In this document: one piece after another, positions 35,143-43,867 of the stretch | How the letters are laid out: every line of letters starts with the position of its first letter | Position numbering within the stretch: position 1 is the stretch's first letter | NCBI RefSeq assembly: GCF_000520015.2 | Contig: NZ_CP007044.2 | Span: 5,146,001 to 5,210,000, forward strand | Direction: 5' to 3' | Length of the DNA: 64,000 nucleotides | Origin: Chania multitudinisentens RB-25 | Lineage (GTDB): Bacteria; Pseudomonadota; Gammaproteobacteria; Enterobacterales; Enterobacteriaceae | Made by a program: the position numbers and the translations under genes | The notes under the pieces: generated by a model | What the model was told of the DNA's origin: nothing | The model's database searches: none | What the model saw: the letters and a program-made list of their open reading frames with translations, nothing else

Positions 35143-36895
35143 CTTTACCCTCTTTTTGACTGTTAATAACCAATTCGCTTTTATCTGCGGTGGGTAAAGC
35201 ATCCGGCTCAATATTCATGATCCGCAGCACCCCCCCCATGATGGCACCGAACACTGGTGCAGAGATCGCCCCGCCGTAATACTTCCCACCCTGTGGGTCA
35301 TTGATAACCACCACCAGAGCAAAACGGGGTTGACTGGCAGGCGCAATACCCGCGGTATAAGCGATATATCGATTGACGTATTTGCCGTCCGGCCCGACTT
35401 TTTTAGCAGTACCGGTTTTAATAGCAATGCGGTAACCCTTGATGGCAGCCTTAACCCCACCACCACCCGGCAGGGCCACGCTTTCCATCATATGCACTAC
35501 GGTACGCACCGTTGCTTCAGGGAAGACGCGCTCACCGGCAACCGGGGGGTCAACTTTGGTGATCGACAATGGGCGATACACGCCCAGGCTGCCGATCGTG
35601 GCATAGACTCGCGCTAACTGTAACGGCGTTACCATTAGCCCATAGCCGAAAGAGAAGGTGGCCCTCTCTATGTCAGACCACCGTTGTTTTTTTGGGTATA
35701 AGCCACTGCTTTCTCCGACCAGCCCCAAATTGGTCGCTTTTCCCAGCCCAAAACGTGAGTAAGTATCTACTAACGCTGAGGACGGCATCGCTAACGCCAG
35801 TTTAGACACACCGACGTTACTCGACTTCTGCAAGATCCCGGTCATCGACAGTTCAGCATAACGCGCCACATCTTTGATTTCATGGCCGTTAATACGGTAA
35901 GGAATGGTATTGAGCACACTGTTTTCTTTCACCACACCGTGCTGCAATGCGGTCATTACCACCATCGGTTTCACTGTGGAACCCGGTTCAAAAATATCGG
36001 TTATCGCCCGGTTACGCATGGTGTCTTTCGGCGTACCGGCCATATTGTTCGGGTTGTACGAGGGACTATTCGCCATCGCCAATACTTCGCCAGTGTTCAC
36101 GTCCACCAACACTGCCGTACCTGATTCCGCCTTGTTAAAGGCCACGGCGTTGTTCAATTCACGGTAAACCAGTGCCTGTAGGCGTTCATCAATGCTCAGC
36201 ATCAGGTTGTGCGCCGCCAGGCTGTCCACTGAGGAAACATCCTCAATCACCCGACCATAGCGATCTTTACGGACCGTGCGCTCACCCGGCTGCCCGGTCA
36301 GCCAGCGGTTGAAACTCTTTTCAACTCCTTCAATCCCTTCACCATCAATGTTAGTGACGCCGATGATATGGGAAGTGACCTGCCCCGCAGGGTAATAACG
36401 GCGCGACTCTTCGCGCAGGTAAATCCCCGGCAGCTTAAGCTTGTGAATATAATCCCCCATCGCCGGGTTTACCTGGCGCGCCAGGTAAACAAAACGCCCC
36501 TTCGGGTTGGCATTGATGCGGTTGGAGAGTTGATCCAGTGGAATTTGCAGCGCGTCGGAAAGCGCTTTCCAGCGCGAATCCAGCGTGATGCCCCCATGTT
36601 CATTCAGCTCTTTTGGATCGGCCCAGACCGCGTTCACCGGCACACTCACTGCCAGCGGGCGCCCTGAACGATCGCTAATCATACCGCGAGCAGTGGGAAC
36701 TTCCTGCACGCGCAGTGAACGCATATCACCTTCTTTCACCAGTTGATCCGGGTTGATGACTTGTAGATAAGCCGCACGCGCTATCAACCCGACCAGAGCC
36801 AGCAAAATACAGCCACACAGCAATGCAAAACGCCAGCTGACAAAGCTGGCCTGATCTTCCTGGCGTTTCAACTTACCGGGACGTACGGCTTTCAT
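35129..36895 (-). CDS. ftsI: Septal peptidoglycan transpeptidase FtsI (PBP3)
   Basis: FtsI cross-links septal peptidoglycan and is the target of aztreonam-type beta-lactams. The product has 588 residues, as in E. coli. Membrane anchor near 27-45 (FALLCGCILLALVGLIARAAYL); pedestal region with RSGRPLAVSVPVNAVWADP. Active site motifs: STVK near 307 (EPGSTVKPM), SSN near 359 (KSSNVGVSK) and KTGT near 494 (IKTGTAKK). All three are complete, and I see no inserted residues around SSN or KTGT. Confidence 0.98.
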   Translation of the reverse strand: MKAVRPGKLKRQEDQASFVSWRFALLCGCILLALVGLIARAAYLQVINPDQLVKEGDMRSLRVQEVPTARGMISDRSGRPLAVSVPVNAVWADPKELNEHGGITLDSRWKALSDALQIPLDQLSNRINANPKGRFVYLARQVNPAMGDYIHKLKLPGIYLREESRRYYPAGQVTSHIIGVTNIDGEGIEGVEKSFNRWLTGQPGERTVRKDRYGRVIEDVSSVDSLAAHNLMLSIDERLQALVYRELNNAVAFNKAESGTAVLVDVNTGEVLAMANSPSYNPNNMAGTPKDTMRNRAITDIFEPGSTVKPMVVMTALQHGVVKENSVLNTIPYRINGHEIKDVARYAELSMTGILQKSSNVGVSKLALAMPSSALVDTYSRFGLGKATNLGLVGESSGLYPKKQRWSDIERATFSFGYGLMVTPLQLARVYATIGSLGVYRPLSITKVDPPVAGERVFPEATVRTVVHMMESVALPGGGGVKAAIKGYRIAIKTGTAKKVGPDGKYVNRYIAYTAGIAPASQPRFALVVVINDPQGGKYYGGAISAPVFGAIMGGVLRIMNIEPDALPTADKSELVINSQKEGKGGRS

Positions 36896-36937
36896 TGGCT
36901 CTCTTATTTGCTCCGTCTCGTAAATCCGGTTAAGCCC

Positions 36938-37258
36938 TTATGGCTTAACGATGATATTTTCCTGCGATGGATCAACGTGCTGCATCTGTAGCTTTTCAGT
37001 CGCGATCCGCTCCACGCGGCTGTGATCGCCAAGGGCGTTCTCTTCCAGAATCAGGTTGCGCCATTCAATATCCAGCGCATCACGTTCTAACCCAAGCTGT
37101 TCACGCTCAGCCGTCAACAAACGGGTACGGTGTGCAGTGGTAACCACAAAAACGGCGGAAACCAGTACAGCAACCAATAAAATCAGCGGGATTTTAGCGT
37201 TACGCAGCAAGTCACCGCCAATCACCCCCACCAATCCATGGCGTTCGTTGCCAATCAC
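36938..37258 (-). CDS. ftsL: Cell division protein FtsL
   Basis: FtsL is a small bitopic protein of the FtsQBL complex. The product has 106 residues (E. coli 121, where the cytoplasmic start is longer). Membrane segment near 22-43 (KIPLILLVAVLVSAVFVVTT), then a periplasmic leucine-zipper coiled coil (LTAEREQLGLERDALDIEWRN). The constriction-control segment follows (EENALGDHSRVERIA). It overlaps the rsmH stop by four bases. Confidence 0.95.
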   Translation of the reverse strand: MIGNERHGLVGVIGGDLLRNAKIPLILLVAVLVSAVFVVTTAHRTRLLTAEREQLGLERDALDIEWRNLILEENALGDHSRVERIATEKLQMQHVDPSQENIIVKP

Positions 37259-38196
37259 GCGGGCATCCTCTCAGCAATGCGCAGCACCGAACTGCGGGCA
37301 CGAGGATTTTCCGCTACTTCTCCCTCAGACGGCATCATTTTACCCAACGCTTTCAACGTGCGGCCCCCCATCTCACGCAGCTGCGCTTCGGTCAACGGAA
37401 TACCGGCCGGAACCTGTGCACCACGGCTGTGATGACGCATAAAACGTTTGACGATACGATCTTCCAACGAATGGAAACTGATAATCGACAAACGCCCCTG
37501 TGGAGCCAAAACCTCTAGCGCGCCATCAAGCGCACGCTCGATCTCTTCCAGTTCACTATTGATATAAATACGAATTGCCTGAAAGCTGCGCGTCGCCGGA
37601 TGCTTGTGCTTTTCACGGAACGGGCTGGCATTAGCAATCAGATCCGCCAATTCTTTGGTACGCGTCATCGGCTCAGTACGGTTTTTTTCCACGATGGCAC
37701 GAGCAATACGCTTGGCAAAACGCTCTTCGCCGAAGGTTTTCAGCACCCAGGCAATATCATCAGCTTCGGCTTTCATCAGCCATTCGGCAGCGGACTGACC
37801 ACAGGAAGGGTCCATGCGCATATCCAACGGGCCATCGCGCATGAAGGAAAAACCACGTTCAGCCTCATCTAGCTGTGGGGATGACACCCCCAGATCGAGT
37901 AAGACACCATCAATTTTGCCCAGCAGATCGCGCTCCCGCACATAGTGCGACAAATCAGAAAATGGGCCATGTACGATAGTAAAACGAGAATCTTTAATAG
38001 ATTGCGCAGCGGCAATTGCCTGAGGGTCGCGATCAATAGCCAGCAAGCGCCCTTCTGGCCCCAGTTGGGACAGAATCAGACGAGAATGGCCACCGCGACC
38101 AAAAGTACCGTCAATGTATGTACCGTTACTGCGAATATTGAGGGCATTCACTGCCTCATCCAACAGTACGGTGATGTGTTTATCGTTTTCCAACAT
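37255..38196 (-). CDS. rsmH: 16S rRNA m4C1402 methyltransferase RsmH
   Basis: RsmH (MraW) methylates N4 of C1402 of 16S rRNA with SAM. The product has 313 residues, as in E. coli. Motifs: HITVLLDEAVNALNIRSNGTY with DGTFGRGGHSRLIL near 33 (SAM loop), LLAIDRDPQAIAAA near 52, GVLLDLGVSSPQLDEAERGFSF near 98-119, and SIISFHSLEDRIVKRFMR near 250. Two bases separate it from mraZ. Confidence 0.98.
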   Translation of the reverse strand: MLENDKHITVLLDEAVNALNIRSNGTYIDGTFGRGGHSRLILSQLGPEGRLLAIDRDPQAIAAAQSIKDSRFTIVHGPFSDLSHYVRERDLLGKIDGVLLDLGVSSPQLDEAERGFSFMRDGPLDMRMDPSCGQSAAEWLMKAEADDIAWVLKTFGEERFAKRIARAIVEKNRTEPMTRTKELADLIANASPFREKHKHPATRSFQAIRIYINSELEEIERALDGALEVLAPQGRLSIISFHSLEDRIVKRFMRHHSRGAQVPAGIPLTEAQLREMGGRTLKALGKMMPSEGEVAENPRARSSVLRIAERMPA

Positions 38197-38198
38197 GC

Positions 38199-38657
38199 TT
38201 ATAGTGACAAGTCCTGTAGCCGCTCAGATAACGGTTCCTGAGTGGATTGTTCAGCGTCAATATCGTCCTTGACTTGTTGATACCAGGTCTGTTCATCCCA
38301 CAGTTCAAACTTGTTGAACTGCCCAACCAGCATCACTTCTTTCGTGAGCCCGGCGTGTTGGCGCAACGTATTGGCTAACAACAACCGCCCGGCACTGTCC
38401 ATCTGACACTCGCTGGCATGCCCCAAAAGCAAGCGCTGAACGCGGCGCTCGGCGGGATTCATGCTCGACAGGCGAGATAATTTTTGTTCAATGATTTCCC
38501 ATTCGGGTAATGGATAAAGCAGCAGGCAGGGCTGATGGAGGTCAATGGTACAAACCATTTGGCCTTGCGATTCCTCATTCAGTAAATCCCGGTAGCGGGT
38601 AGGTACGGCAAGCCGCCCTTTACTGTCGAGGTTAACCATCGTTGCTCCACGAAACAT
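38199..38657 (-). CDS. mraZ: Transcriptional regulator MraZ
   Basis: MraZ is the first gene of the dcw cluster and represses its own promoter in E. coli. The product has 152 residues, as in E. coli. Two AbrB/SpoVT-like swapped-hairpin repeats are visible, each with a DxxGR core: VNLDSKGRLAVPTRYRD near 8-24 and CQMDSAGRLLLANTLRQ near 85-101. Its operator repeats are intact just upstream. Confidence 0.97.
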   Translation of the reverse strand: MFRGATMVNLDSKGRLAVPTRYRDLLNEESQGQMVCTIDLHQPCLLLYPLPEWEIIEQKLSRLSSMNPAERRVQRLLLGHASECQMDSAGRLLLANTLRQHAGLTKEVMLVGQFNKFELWDEQTWYQQVKDDIDAEQSTQEPLSERLQDLSL

Positions 38658-38685
38658 AGTCGAGCTACCCCCTTGCGACCCTTTT

Positions 38686-38748
38686 CACCACTTTACTCCA
38701 CAAATCCCCACATAATGGAGTTTACGGAGGGTATGAAAACCTTGTCAA
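38686..38748 (-). promoter_or_regulatory. mraZ promoter with three MraZ operator repeats
   Basis: On the minus strand TTGACA (38743-38748), 18-bp spacer, TAAACT (38719-38724). Just downstream lie three direct repeats at exact 10-bp spacing: GTGGGG (38706-38711), GTGGAG (38696-38701) and GTGGTG (38686-38691). E. coli MraZ binds three TGGGN repeats spaced in this way, so autorepression of the dcw cluster is expected to be kept. Confidence 0.8.
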
Positions 38749-38759
38749 GCCAGAGTAGA

Positions 38760-39524
38760 GGCGCTTTGGCAATATTTCTGTGATCATTCTGAGGGCTGAC
38801 TCACGAAAAGAACGTCATTTATTAAAAAAATAAAAATTAACACCATGATAAAATAGGATAATTTTCAAAAAGAAATCAGATGATTAAAAAACTTACATAA
38901 TTGGCGATTAATTAACTGATTATTTCCTTCTGCAATCCAAGTCTCACTTTTCAACCTGAAGCTCACCCCTTGCCCTTTGGCGGCAACCCGCGCTGGCAAA
39001 GCGCTGGCACAACATCGTTCGTTCAACCATAGATGCCGTAAGCTATTGACTTAATAAACCCCACCAATATTTCGCCATCAACGGCGCGCTATCTTACAGC
39101 AATTATTTTGCCAATGAAAAAGTCGCAGACAAAATATATTGAGCAGATATTACCAAGCTTGCCTATTTCGATTTAAATCAATGCGGTGAGATTATTCTTA
39201 AACATGTATTTAAAATTCAGATTACATTCTTTTACAAGTCTTCCTGCTGCCACATATCACCGCCTTGCGATATCTAAATCAAAAAAAGCGCAACTCACTG
39301 TTTGTGAGAATTTTATTGATAACCTCCATGTTTAATCCTCCTAACTTGGGTTTCCGTCTATCCGGTCAGAATAAAAACCATACCAATGCTAAAAATAAAA
39401 ATATTTAGCTAGTTAAAAACGTCAACCAAGTTACATAAACTATTAAATAGGCGTTAAATTAGAATTTAACACCACATTAACACTAAAATTCAACGCGTTA
39501 ACCTTAAATCATGGAGCCTACCCA
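38760..39524. other. AT-rich intergenic region before alaE, no gene seen
   Basis: About 765 bp with many A and T tracts and no convincing reading frame. It contains an FNR-like site TCGATTTAAATCAA at 39168-39181, one base from the TTGAT-N4-ATCAA consensus. It must carry the alaE promoter; the AT-richness fits binding by Lrp or H-NS (E. coli alaE is Lrp-regulated), but that is inference. Confidence 0.5.
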
Positions 39525-39965
39525 ATGTTTTCACCTGCTTCACGCTTACGCAGTGCCGCTGCTGATACTTTTGCCCTGGTGGTCTACTGTTTTGTGGCAG
39601 GTATGGCGATTGAGATCCTGATTTCTGGCATGAGTTTCAGTCAGTCGCTCTCTTCCCGTTTACTGTCAATTCCTGTCAACATTCTTATTGCCTGGCCCTA
39701 TGGCCGCTACCGTGATTTCTTTATTACTACAGCCCGCCGTTTCGCGCATGGGCGATTTTTACTGCGTAATCTGGCAGATCTTTTGGCCTATGTCAGTTTT
39801 CAGTCACCGGTTTATGCGGCCATTCTGTGGAGTGTCGGTGCCGATGGGCAACAAATCATAGCGGCAGTGGCCAGTAATGCAGTGGTATCCATGGCGATGG
39901 GAGTGGTATACGGCTATTTTCTGGAATATTGTCGCCGGCTGTTTCGCATTGTGGGATATGTATAA
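39525..39965 (+). CDS. alaE: L-alanine exporter AlaE
   Basis: AlaE (YgaW) exports L-alanine with proton motive force and prevents toxic build-up. The product has 146 residues (E. coli 149) with four membrane segments. Conserved stretches: MFSPASRLRSAAADTFALVV at the N-terminus, IPVNILIAWPYGRYRDFF near 50-66, NLADLLAYVSFQSPVYAAIL near 82-101 and VYGYFLEYCRRLFR near 128. In E. coli alaE is elsewhere (near 60 min); here it lies between mraZ and cra, convergent with cra. Confidence 0.93.
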   Translation: MFSPASRLRSAAADTFALVVYCFVAGMAIEILISGMSFSQSLSSRLLSIPVNILIAWPYGRYRDFFITTARRFAHGRFLLRNLADLLAYVSFQSPVYAAILWSVGADGQQIIAAVASNAVVSMAMGVVYGYFLEYCRRLFRIVGYV

Positions 39966-39969
39966 AATC

Positions 39970-39991
39970 AAGGGCCTGCATACCGGCCCTT
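39970..39991. terminator. Hairpin between alaE and cra
   Basis: AAGGGCC (39970-39976) and GGCCCTT (39985-39991) with an 8-nt loop, in the 31-bp gap between convergent genes. T-runs are weak on both sides. Confidence 0.5.
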
Positions 39992-39996
39992 GCGGT

Positions 39997-41001
39997 TCAT
40001 TTCCTGCTCAAGCTGCCACGGCGGAATAAGTTGCGACGAATGCGCGTCATACCCGGCTTAGGTTTGCGCGGTTCATCAAGACTTGCCAACACCAGTTCCA
40101 GCACCCGTTCCGCCACATCACGATGGCGCTGCGCCACTGCCAACACCGGGCACTCAAGGAAATCCAACAACTCATTATCACCAAAGGTGGCAATAGCCAA
40201 ATCCGTAGGCAAACGGCCATACTGTTTCAGCGTTACGTCCATCACCCCTTGCAGCAAAGGGAAGGAAGTCGTGAACAACGCCTGCGGCATCGGATGCGTT
40301 TTCAACCACTCGGCAAACAACGCCCCGGCCGCTTCGCGCTCGTAGCTGTTAGCATACAGGTAATCCACCTGGCGCTCATCATCCTGCCAGGCCTGACGAA
40401 ACCCCTGCTCACGCAGGAAACTCACCGAAAGTTCTGGCAAAGCCCCCAGGTACAACACCGATTTGGCCGGGAAGCTACGCAACTCTTGGGCGAGTGCAAA
40501 GGAATCCTCCTGATCGGCACCAACCACACTGATGAAATGTTCGCGATCCAACGCACGATCTAACGCAATGATCGGGAAAGGATCATTGGCCCAACGTTGA
40601 TAGAAAGGGTGCTCTGGCGGTAATGCGGTAGAAACGATGATAGCATCCACCTGGCGTTGCAGCAGATGCTCAATACAACGCATTTCGTTATCTGGCTGAT
40701 CTTCTGAACAGGCGATCAGCAGTTGGTAACCACGCTGGCGTGCCTGGCGTTCCAGATAGTTGGCAATGCGGGTATAGCTGGTATTCTCAAGATCCGGTAT
40801 CACCAGCCCGATAGATCGGGTACGCCCGGCGCGCAGCCCCGCCGCGACAGCATTCGGATGATAGTTGTGCTCCCTGACCACGGCCATCACTTTTTCGACG
40901 GTTTTATCGCTGACACGATACTGTTTCGCCTTACCGTTGATGACATAACTGGCCGTAGTGCGCGAAACGCCTGCGAGACGCGCGATTTCATCCAGTTTCA
41001 C
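39997..41001 (-). CDS. cra: Catabolite repressor/activator Cra (FruR)
   Basis: Cra is a LacI-family regulator of carbon flow that is released from DNA by fructose-1-phosphate or related phosphosugars. The product has 334 residues, as in E. coli. HTH at the N-terminus MKLDEIARLAGVSRTTASYV with the hinge YHPNAVAAGLRAGRTRSIGL near 48-67. The effector domain follows, with VDAIIVSTALPP and AIATFGDNELLDFLECPVLAVAQ. It lies downstream of ilvIH in the same direction, as in E. coli. Confidence 0.97.
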   Translation of the reverse strand: MKLDEIARLAGVSRTTASYVINGKAKQYRVSDKTVEKVMAVVREHNYHPNAVAAGLRAGRTRSIGLVIPDLENTSYTRIANYLERQARQRGYQLLIACSEDQPDNEMRCIEHLLQRQVDAIIVSTALPPEHPFYQRWANDPFPIIALDRALDREHFISVVGADQEDSFALAQELRSFPAKSVLYLGALPELSVSFLREQGFRQAWQDDERQVDYLYANSYEREAAGALFAEWLKTHPMPQALFTTSFPLLQGVMDVTLKQYGRLPTDLAIATFGDNELLDFLECPVLAVAQRHRDVAERVLELVLASLDEPRKPKPGMTRIRRNLFRRGSLSRK

Positions 41002-41225
41002 ATTAACCCCTTAATGACGCTGAAAACAGAATAGCAATAAAGATTGCGATTTTTACTCTTTCACTTTCAGATTGCGGCCAAATAGCGCCACAGTTTGCAA
41101 GAAGAAAGATAGCGATTAACCATGATAATCACTATGGTTATTCAACCCTGTCTTTGGATCTAACAGCAGAAAACCCAGCCGAGCAACCGCTTTTGCAGAA
41201 AGGTGCCTGCGAATGGGCAAAAAAT

Positions 41226-41255
41226 AAAAAGAAAAGGCGCAACCCAGGTTGCACC
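41226..41255 (-). terminator. Rho-independent terminator of ilvIH
   Basis: On the minus strand GGTGCAACC (41247-41255), 2-nt loop, GGTTGCGCC (41236-41244), then TTTTCTTTTT. Strong stem and T-run, 25 bases after the ilvH stop. Confidence 0.9.
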
Positions 41256-41280
41256 CTTTGTCGCGAATCCAGCATTCGGC

Positions 41281-41775
41281 TTAGCGCATGATTTTATCAC
41301 CGCGTGACACACCAACAATCCCTGAACGCGCTACTTCAACAATTTCTGCCACTTCACGTACTGTGTTGAGGAAAGCATCCAGTTTGTCACTGGTCCCGGC
41401 CAGCTGAACGGTGTAAAGCGAAGAGGTGACATCAACAATCTGGCCACGAAAAATATCCGTGCTACGCTTCACTTCTTCGCGCCCGTAGCCGCTGGCCTGT
41501 AACTTCACCAGCATGATTTCACGCTCAACGTGCGACCCTTGAACCAGTTCGCTGACGCGCAATACATCGATCAGTTTATGCAGTTGCTTTTCAATCTGCT
41601 CCAACACTTTTTCATCGCCAACGGTCTGAATCGTCATACGGGACAACGTAGGATCATCGGTCGGTGCCACCGTCAGGCTTTCGATGTTATAACCACGCTG
41701 GGAGAACAACCCGACCACGCGTGACAACGCACCGGATTCGTTTTCCAGTAATACAGATAAAATACGGCGCTTCAT
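41281..41775 (-). CDS. ilvH: Acetolactate synthase III small (regulatory) subunit
   Basis: IlvH is the valine-sensing regulatory subunit of acetohydroxyacid synthase III. The product has 164 residues (E. coli 163). N-terminal ACT domain RRILSVLLENESGALSRVVGLFSQRGYN; second domain REIMLVKLQASGYGREEVKR; C-terminus VARSGIVGVSRGDKIMR. Its ATG overlaps the ilvI stop (TGATG). The longer frame upstream lies in ilvI and is rejected. Confidence 0.97.
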   Translation of the reverse strand: MKRRILSVLLENESGALSRVVGLFSQRGYNIESLTVAPTDDPTLSRMTIQTVGDEKVLEQIEKQLHKLIDVLRVSELVQGSHVEREIMLVKLQASGYGREEVKRSTDIFRGQIVDVTSSLYTVQLAGTSDKLDAFLNTVREVAEIVEVARSGIVGVSRGDKIMR

Positions 41776-43493
41776 CAGGTTCTCTCCGTTTTGCTTAACC
41801 ACATCTCGTCCATGCTTCCACCACGGATCTGCATTGGATAAACATGCTCAGTTTCATCGACGGTAATATCAACAAACACCAACCGTTCTTTTTCGGCCAG
41901 CGCCTGTGCCAGTTTGCTTTCCAGTTCATCTGGCGTGCGAATGGCGATACCCACATGACCGTAGGCTTCCGCCAGTTTCACGAAATCTGGCAGGGAATCC
42001 ATGTAAGATTGAGAGTGGCGGCCAGAATAAATCATGTCCTGCCACTGCTTCACCATCCCCAGATAACGGTTGTTCAGATTAACCACGACCACGGGCAGGT
42101 TATATTGCAAAGCGGTAGACAGTTCCTGAATATTCATCTGAATACTGCCGTCACCGGTAACACACACGACGCTTTCTTCTGGCAAAGCCAGCTTCACCCC
42201 AAGCGCTGCTGGCAGGCCAAAGCCCATGGTACCCAGGCCGCCGGAATTGATCCAACGGCGTGGTTTATCAAACGGATAATAGAGCGCAGCGAACATCTGG
42301 TGCTGACCAACGTCAGAAGTGACGTAAGCATCACCTTTGGTCAAACGATGCAGCGTTTCAATCACCACCTGGGGCTTAATGGTGCTACCGCTTTTGTCGT
42401 AGCCCAGGCAGTCACGTGCCCGCCACTGTTCAATCGATTGCCACCAGTCACGCAACGCATCGAAATCCTGCACTTTGTTACTCTGCGCCAACAATTCCAG
42501 CATTTGTGCCAGTACCTGTTTGGCATCACCAACAATAGGAATATCTGCGTTGACCGTTTTTGAAATGGAGGTCGGATCGATATCAATATGCAACACCGTC
42601 GCATCCGGACAATATTTAATCAGATTGTTGGTGGTGCGATCGTCAAAACGCACTCCAACGGCAAAGATCACGTCGGAATAATGCATAGTGTTATTGGCTT
42701 CATAAGTACCATGCATACCCAACATCCCCACGCTTTGGCGATGAGTGCCAGGGAAAGCCCCCAACCCCATCAGCGTGCAAGTTACCGGTAGATTCAGTTT
42801 TTCCGCCAGTTGCAGCAGTTCTTCATGACAACCCGCATTGATCGCACCACCACCGACGTACATGATCGGCTTTTTCGCTGCCAGAATAGTTTGCAATGCA
42901 CGTTTGATCTGCCCACGATGCCCCTGCACCGTAGGGTTGTAAGAACGCATGCTGATATCTTTCGGGTAGGCATAAGGCATTTTCACCGTCGGCCCGACAA
43001 TATCTTTAGGCAGATCGATAACCACCGGGCCAGGGCGGCCGGTAGAAGCCAGGTAAAATGCTTTTTTCAGCACGGAAGGGATATCTTCCGTGCGTTTGAC
43101 CAGGAAACTGTGCTTCACCACCGGGCGAGAGATCCCCACCATATCGCATTCCTGAAAGGCATCATAACCAATCAATGAACTGGGAACCTGACCGGAAAGC
43201 ACCACCATCGGGATGGAATCCATGTACGCCGTAGCAATACCGGTAATGGCATTAGTCGCTCCAGGGCCAGAAGTGACGAGAACCACTCCCACTTCACCCG
43301 TTGCACGCGCATAGCCATCCGCCATGTGTACTGCACCCTGTTCGTGCCGCACCAGAATATGATCGATGCCCCCTACCGTGTGCAGGGCGTCATAGATATC
43401 AAGTACCGCCCCGCCCGGATAACCGAATACGTGCTTAACGCCCTGATCGATCAATGATCGAACGACCATCTCGGCTCCTGACAACATCTCCAT
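41775..43493 (-). CDS. ilvI: Acetolactate synthase III large (catalytic) subunit
   Basis: IlvI is a ThDP enzyme making 2-acetolactate from pyruvate, or 2-aceto-2-hydroxybutyrate from pyruvate and 2-oxobutyrate, for Val, Leu and Ile. The product has 572 residues (E. coli 574). ThDP-activating Glu in LVRHEQGAVHMADGYARATG near 47; FAD region GVRFDDRTTNN near 284; ThDP motif CVTGDGSIQMNIQELSTALQYNLPVVVVNLNN near 440. The start at 43493 follows GGAGG; 43 codons of open frame upstream are not family-like. E. coli ilvIH is activated by Lrp. Confidence 0.97.
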   Translation of the reverse strand: MEMLSGAEMVVRSLIDQGVKHVFGYPGGAVLDIYDALHTVGGIDHILVRHEQGAVHMADGYARATGEVGVVLVTSGPGATNAITGIATAYMDSIPMVVLSGQVPSSLIGYDAFQECDMVGISRPVVKHSFLVKRTEDIPSVLKKAFYLASTGRPGPVVIDLPKDIVGPTVKMPYAYPKDISMRSYNPTVQGHRGQIKRALQTILAAKKPIMYVGGGAINAGCHEELLQLAEKLNLPVTCTLMGLGAFPGTHRQSVGMLGMHGTYEANNTMHYSDVIFAVGVRFDDRTTNNLIKYCPDATVLHIDIDPTSISKTVNADIPIVGDAKQVLAQMLELLAQSNKVQDFDALRDWWQSIEQWRARDCLGYDKSGSTIKPQVVIETLHRLTKGDAYVTSDVGQHQMFAALYYPFDKPRRWINSGGLGTMGFGLPAALGVKLALPEESVVCVTGDGSIQMNIQELSTALQYNLPVVVVNLNNRYLGMVKQWQDMIYSGRHSQSYMDSLPDFVKLAEAYGHVGIAIRTPDELESKLAQALAEKERLVFVDITVDETEHVYPMQIRGGSMDEMWLSKTERT

Positions 43494-43867
43494 GGGTTTG
43501 CCTCCAGGCTTGCTTATTTCTTGTTTGGCGCCCAGAACGAAGCGCCTGCTGCGGGGCAATGCCCCAAGATTATGGGTTGTCTGTAACTCATAAGGCTGTA
43601 TCTCAGTATTGAACAACATCAACAGCGCTCTATGCTGGGATACAGCCTAACATAACGTCAGTCTATGAGGCAGGCAAACGGCAAAACAACATATTAACAA
43701 CAAGGCTATTATCATTACGCTGAGGATAGAAGGAATTACAAAAACAATGCACTAGCCACAAGGAAAAATAACCAGGCATTGTTTTGAGAATGATGAAAAT
43801 TACAGAATGATATCAAACAAAGTTCACACTGTTTTTTCACTAAGAATCATGCTCACACAGAGGTGAC
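43494..43867. other. ilvIH upstream region, no gene
   Basis: 374 bp between the acyl-CoA synthetase stop and ilvI. It is AT-rich from about 43650 to 43860. It should hold the ilvIH promoter and, by analogy with E. coli, Lrp sites; I cannot place them by eye. Confidence 0.4.

Noticed and set aside
21757..38657. Possible missing or broken gene in the dcw cluster
   Set aside because: mraZ, rsmH, ftsL, ftsI, murE, murF, mraY, murD, ftsW, murG, murC, ddlB, ftsQ, ftsA and ftsZ are all present, full length and in the usual order.
41844..42563. 239-codon plus-strand frame opposite ilvI
   Set aside because: Antisense shadow of ilvI; no ribosome binding site and no recognisable domain.
41775..43493. 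ilvI and ilvB as a recent duplication
   Set aside because: They differ throughout and each matches its own E. coli orthologue and small-subunit partner; they are old paralogues (AHAS III and AHAS I).
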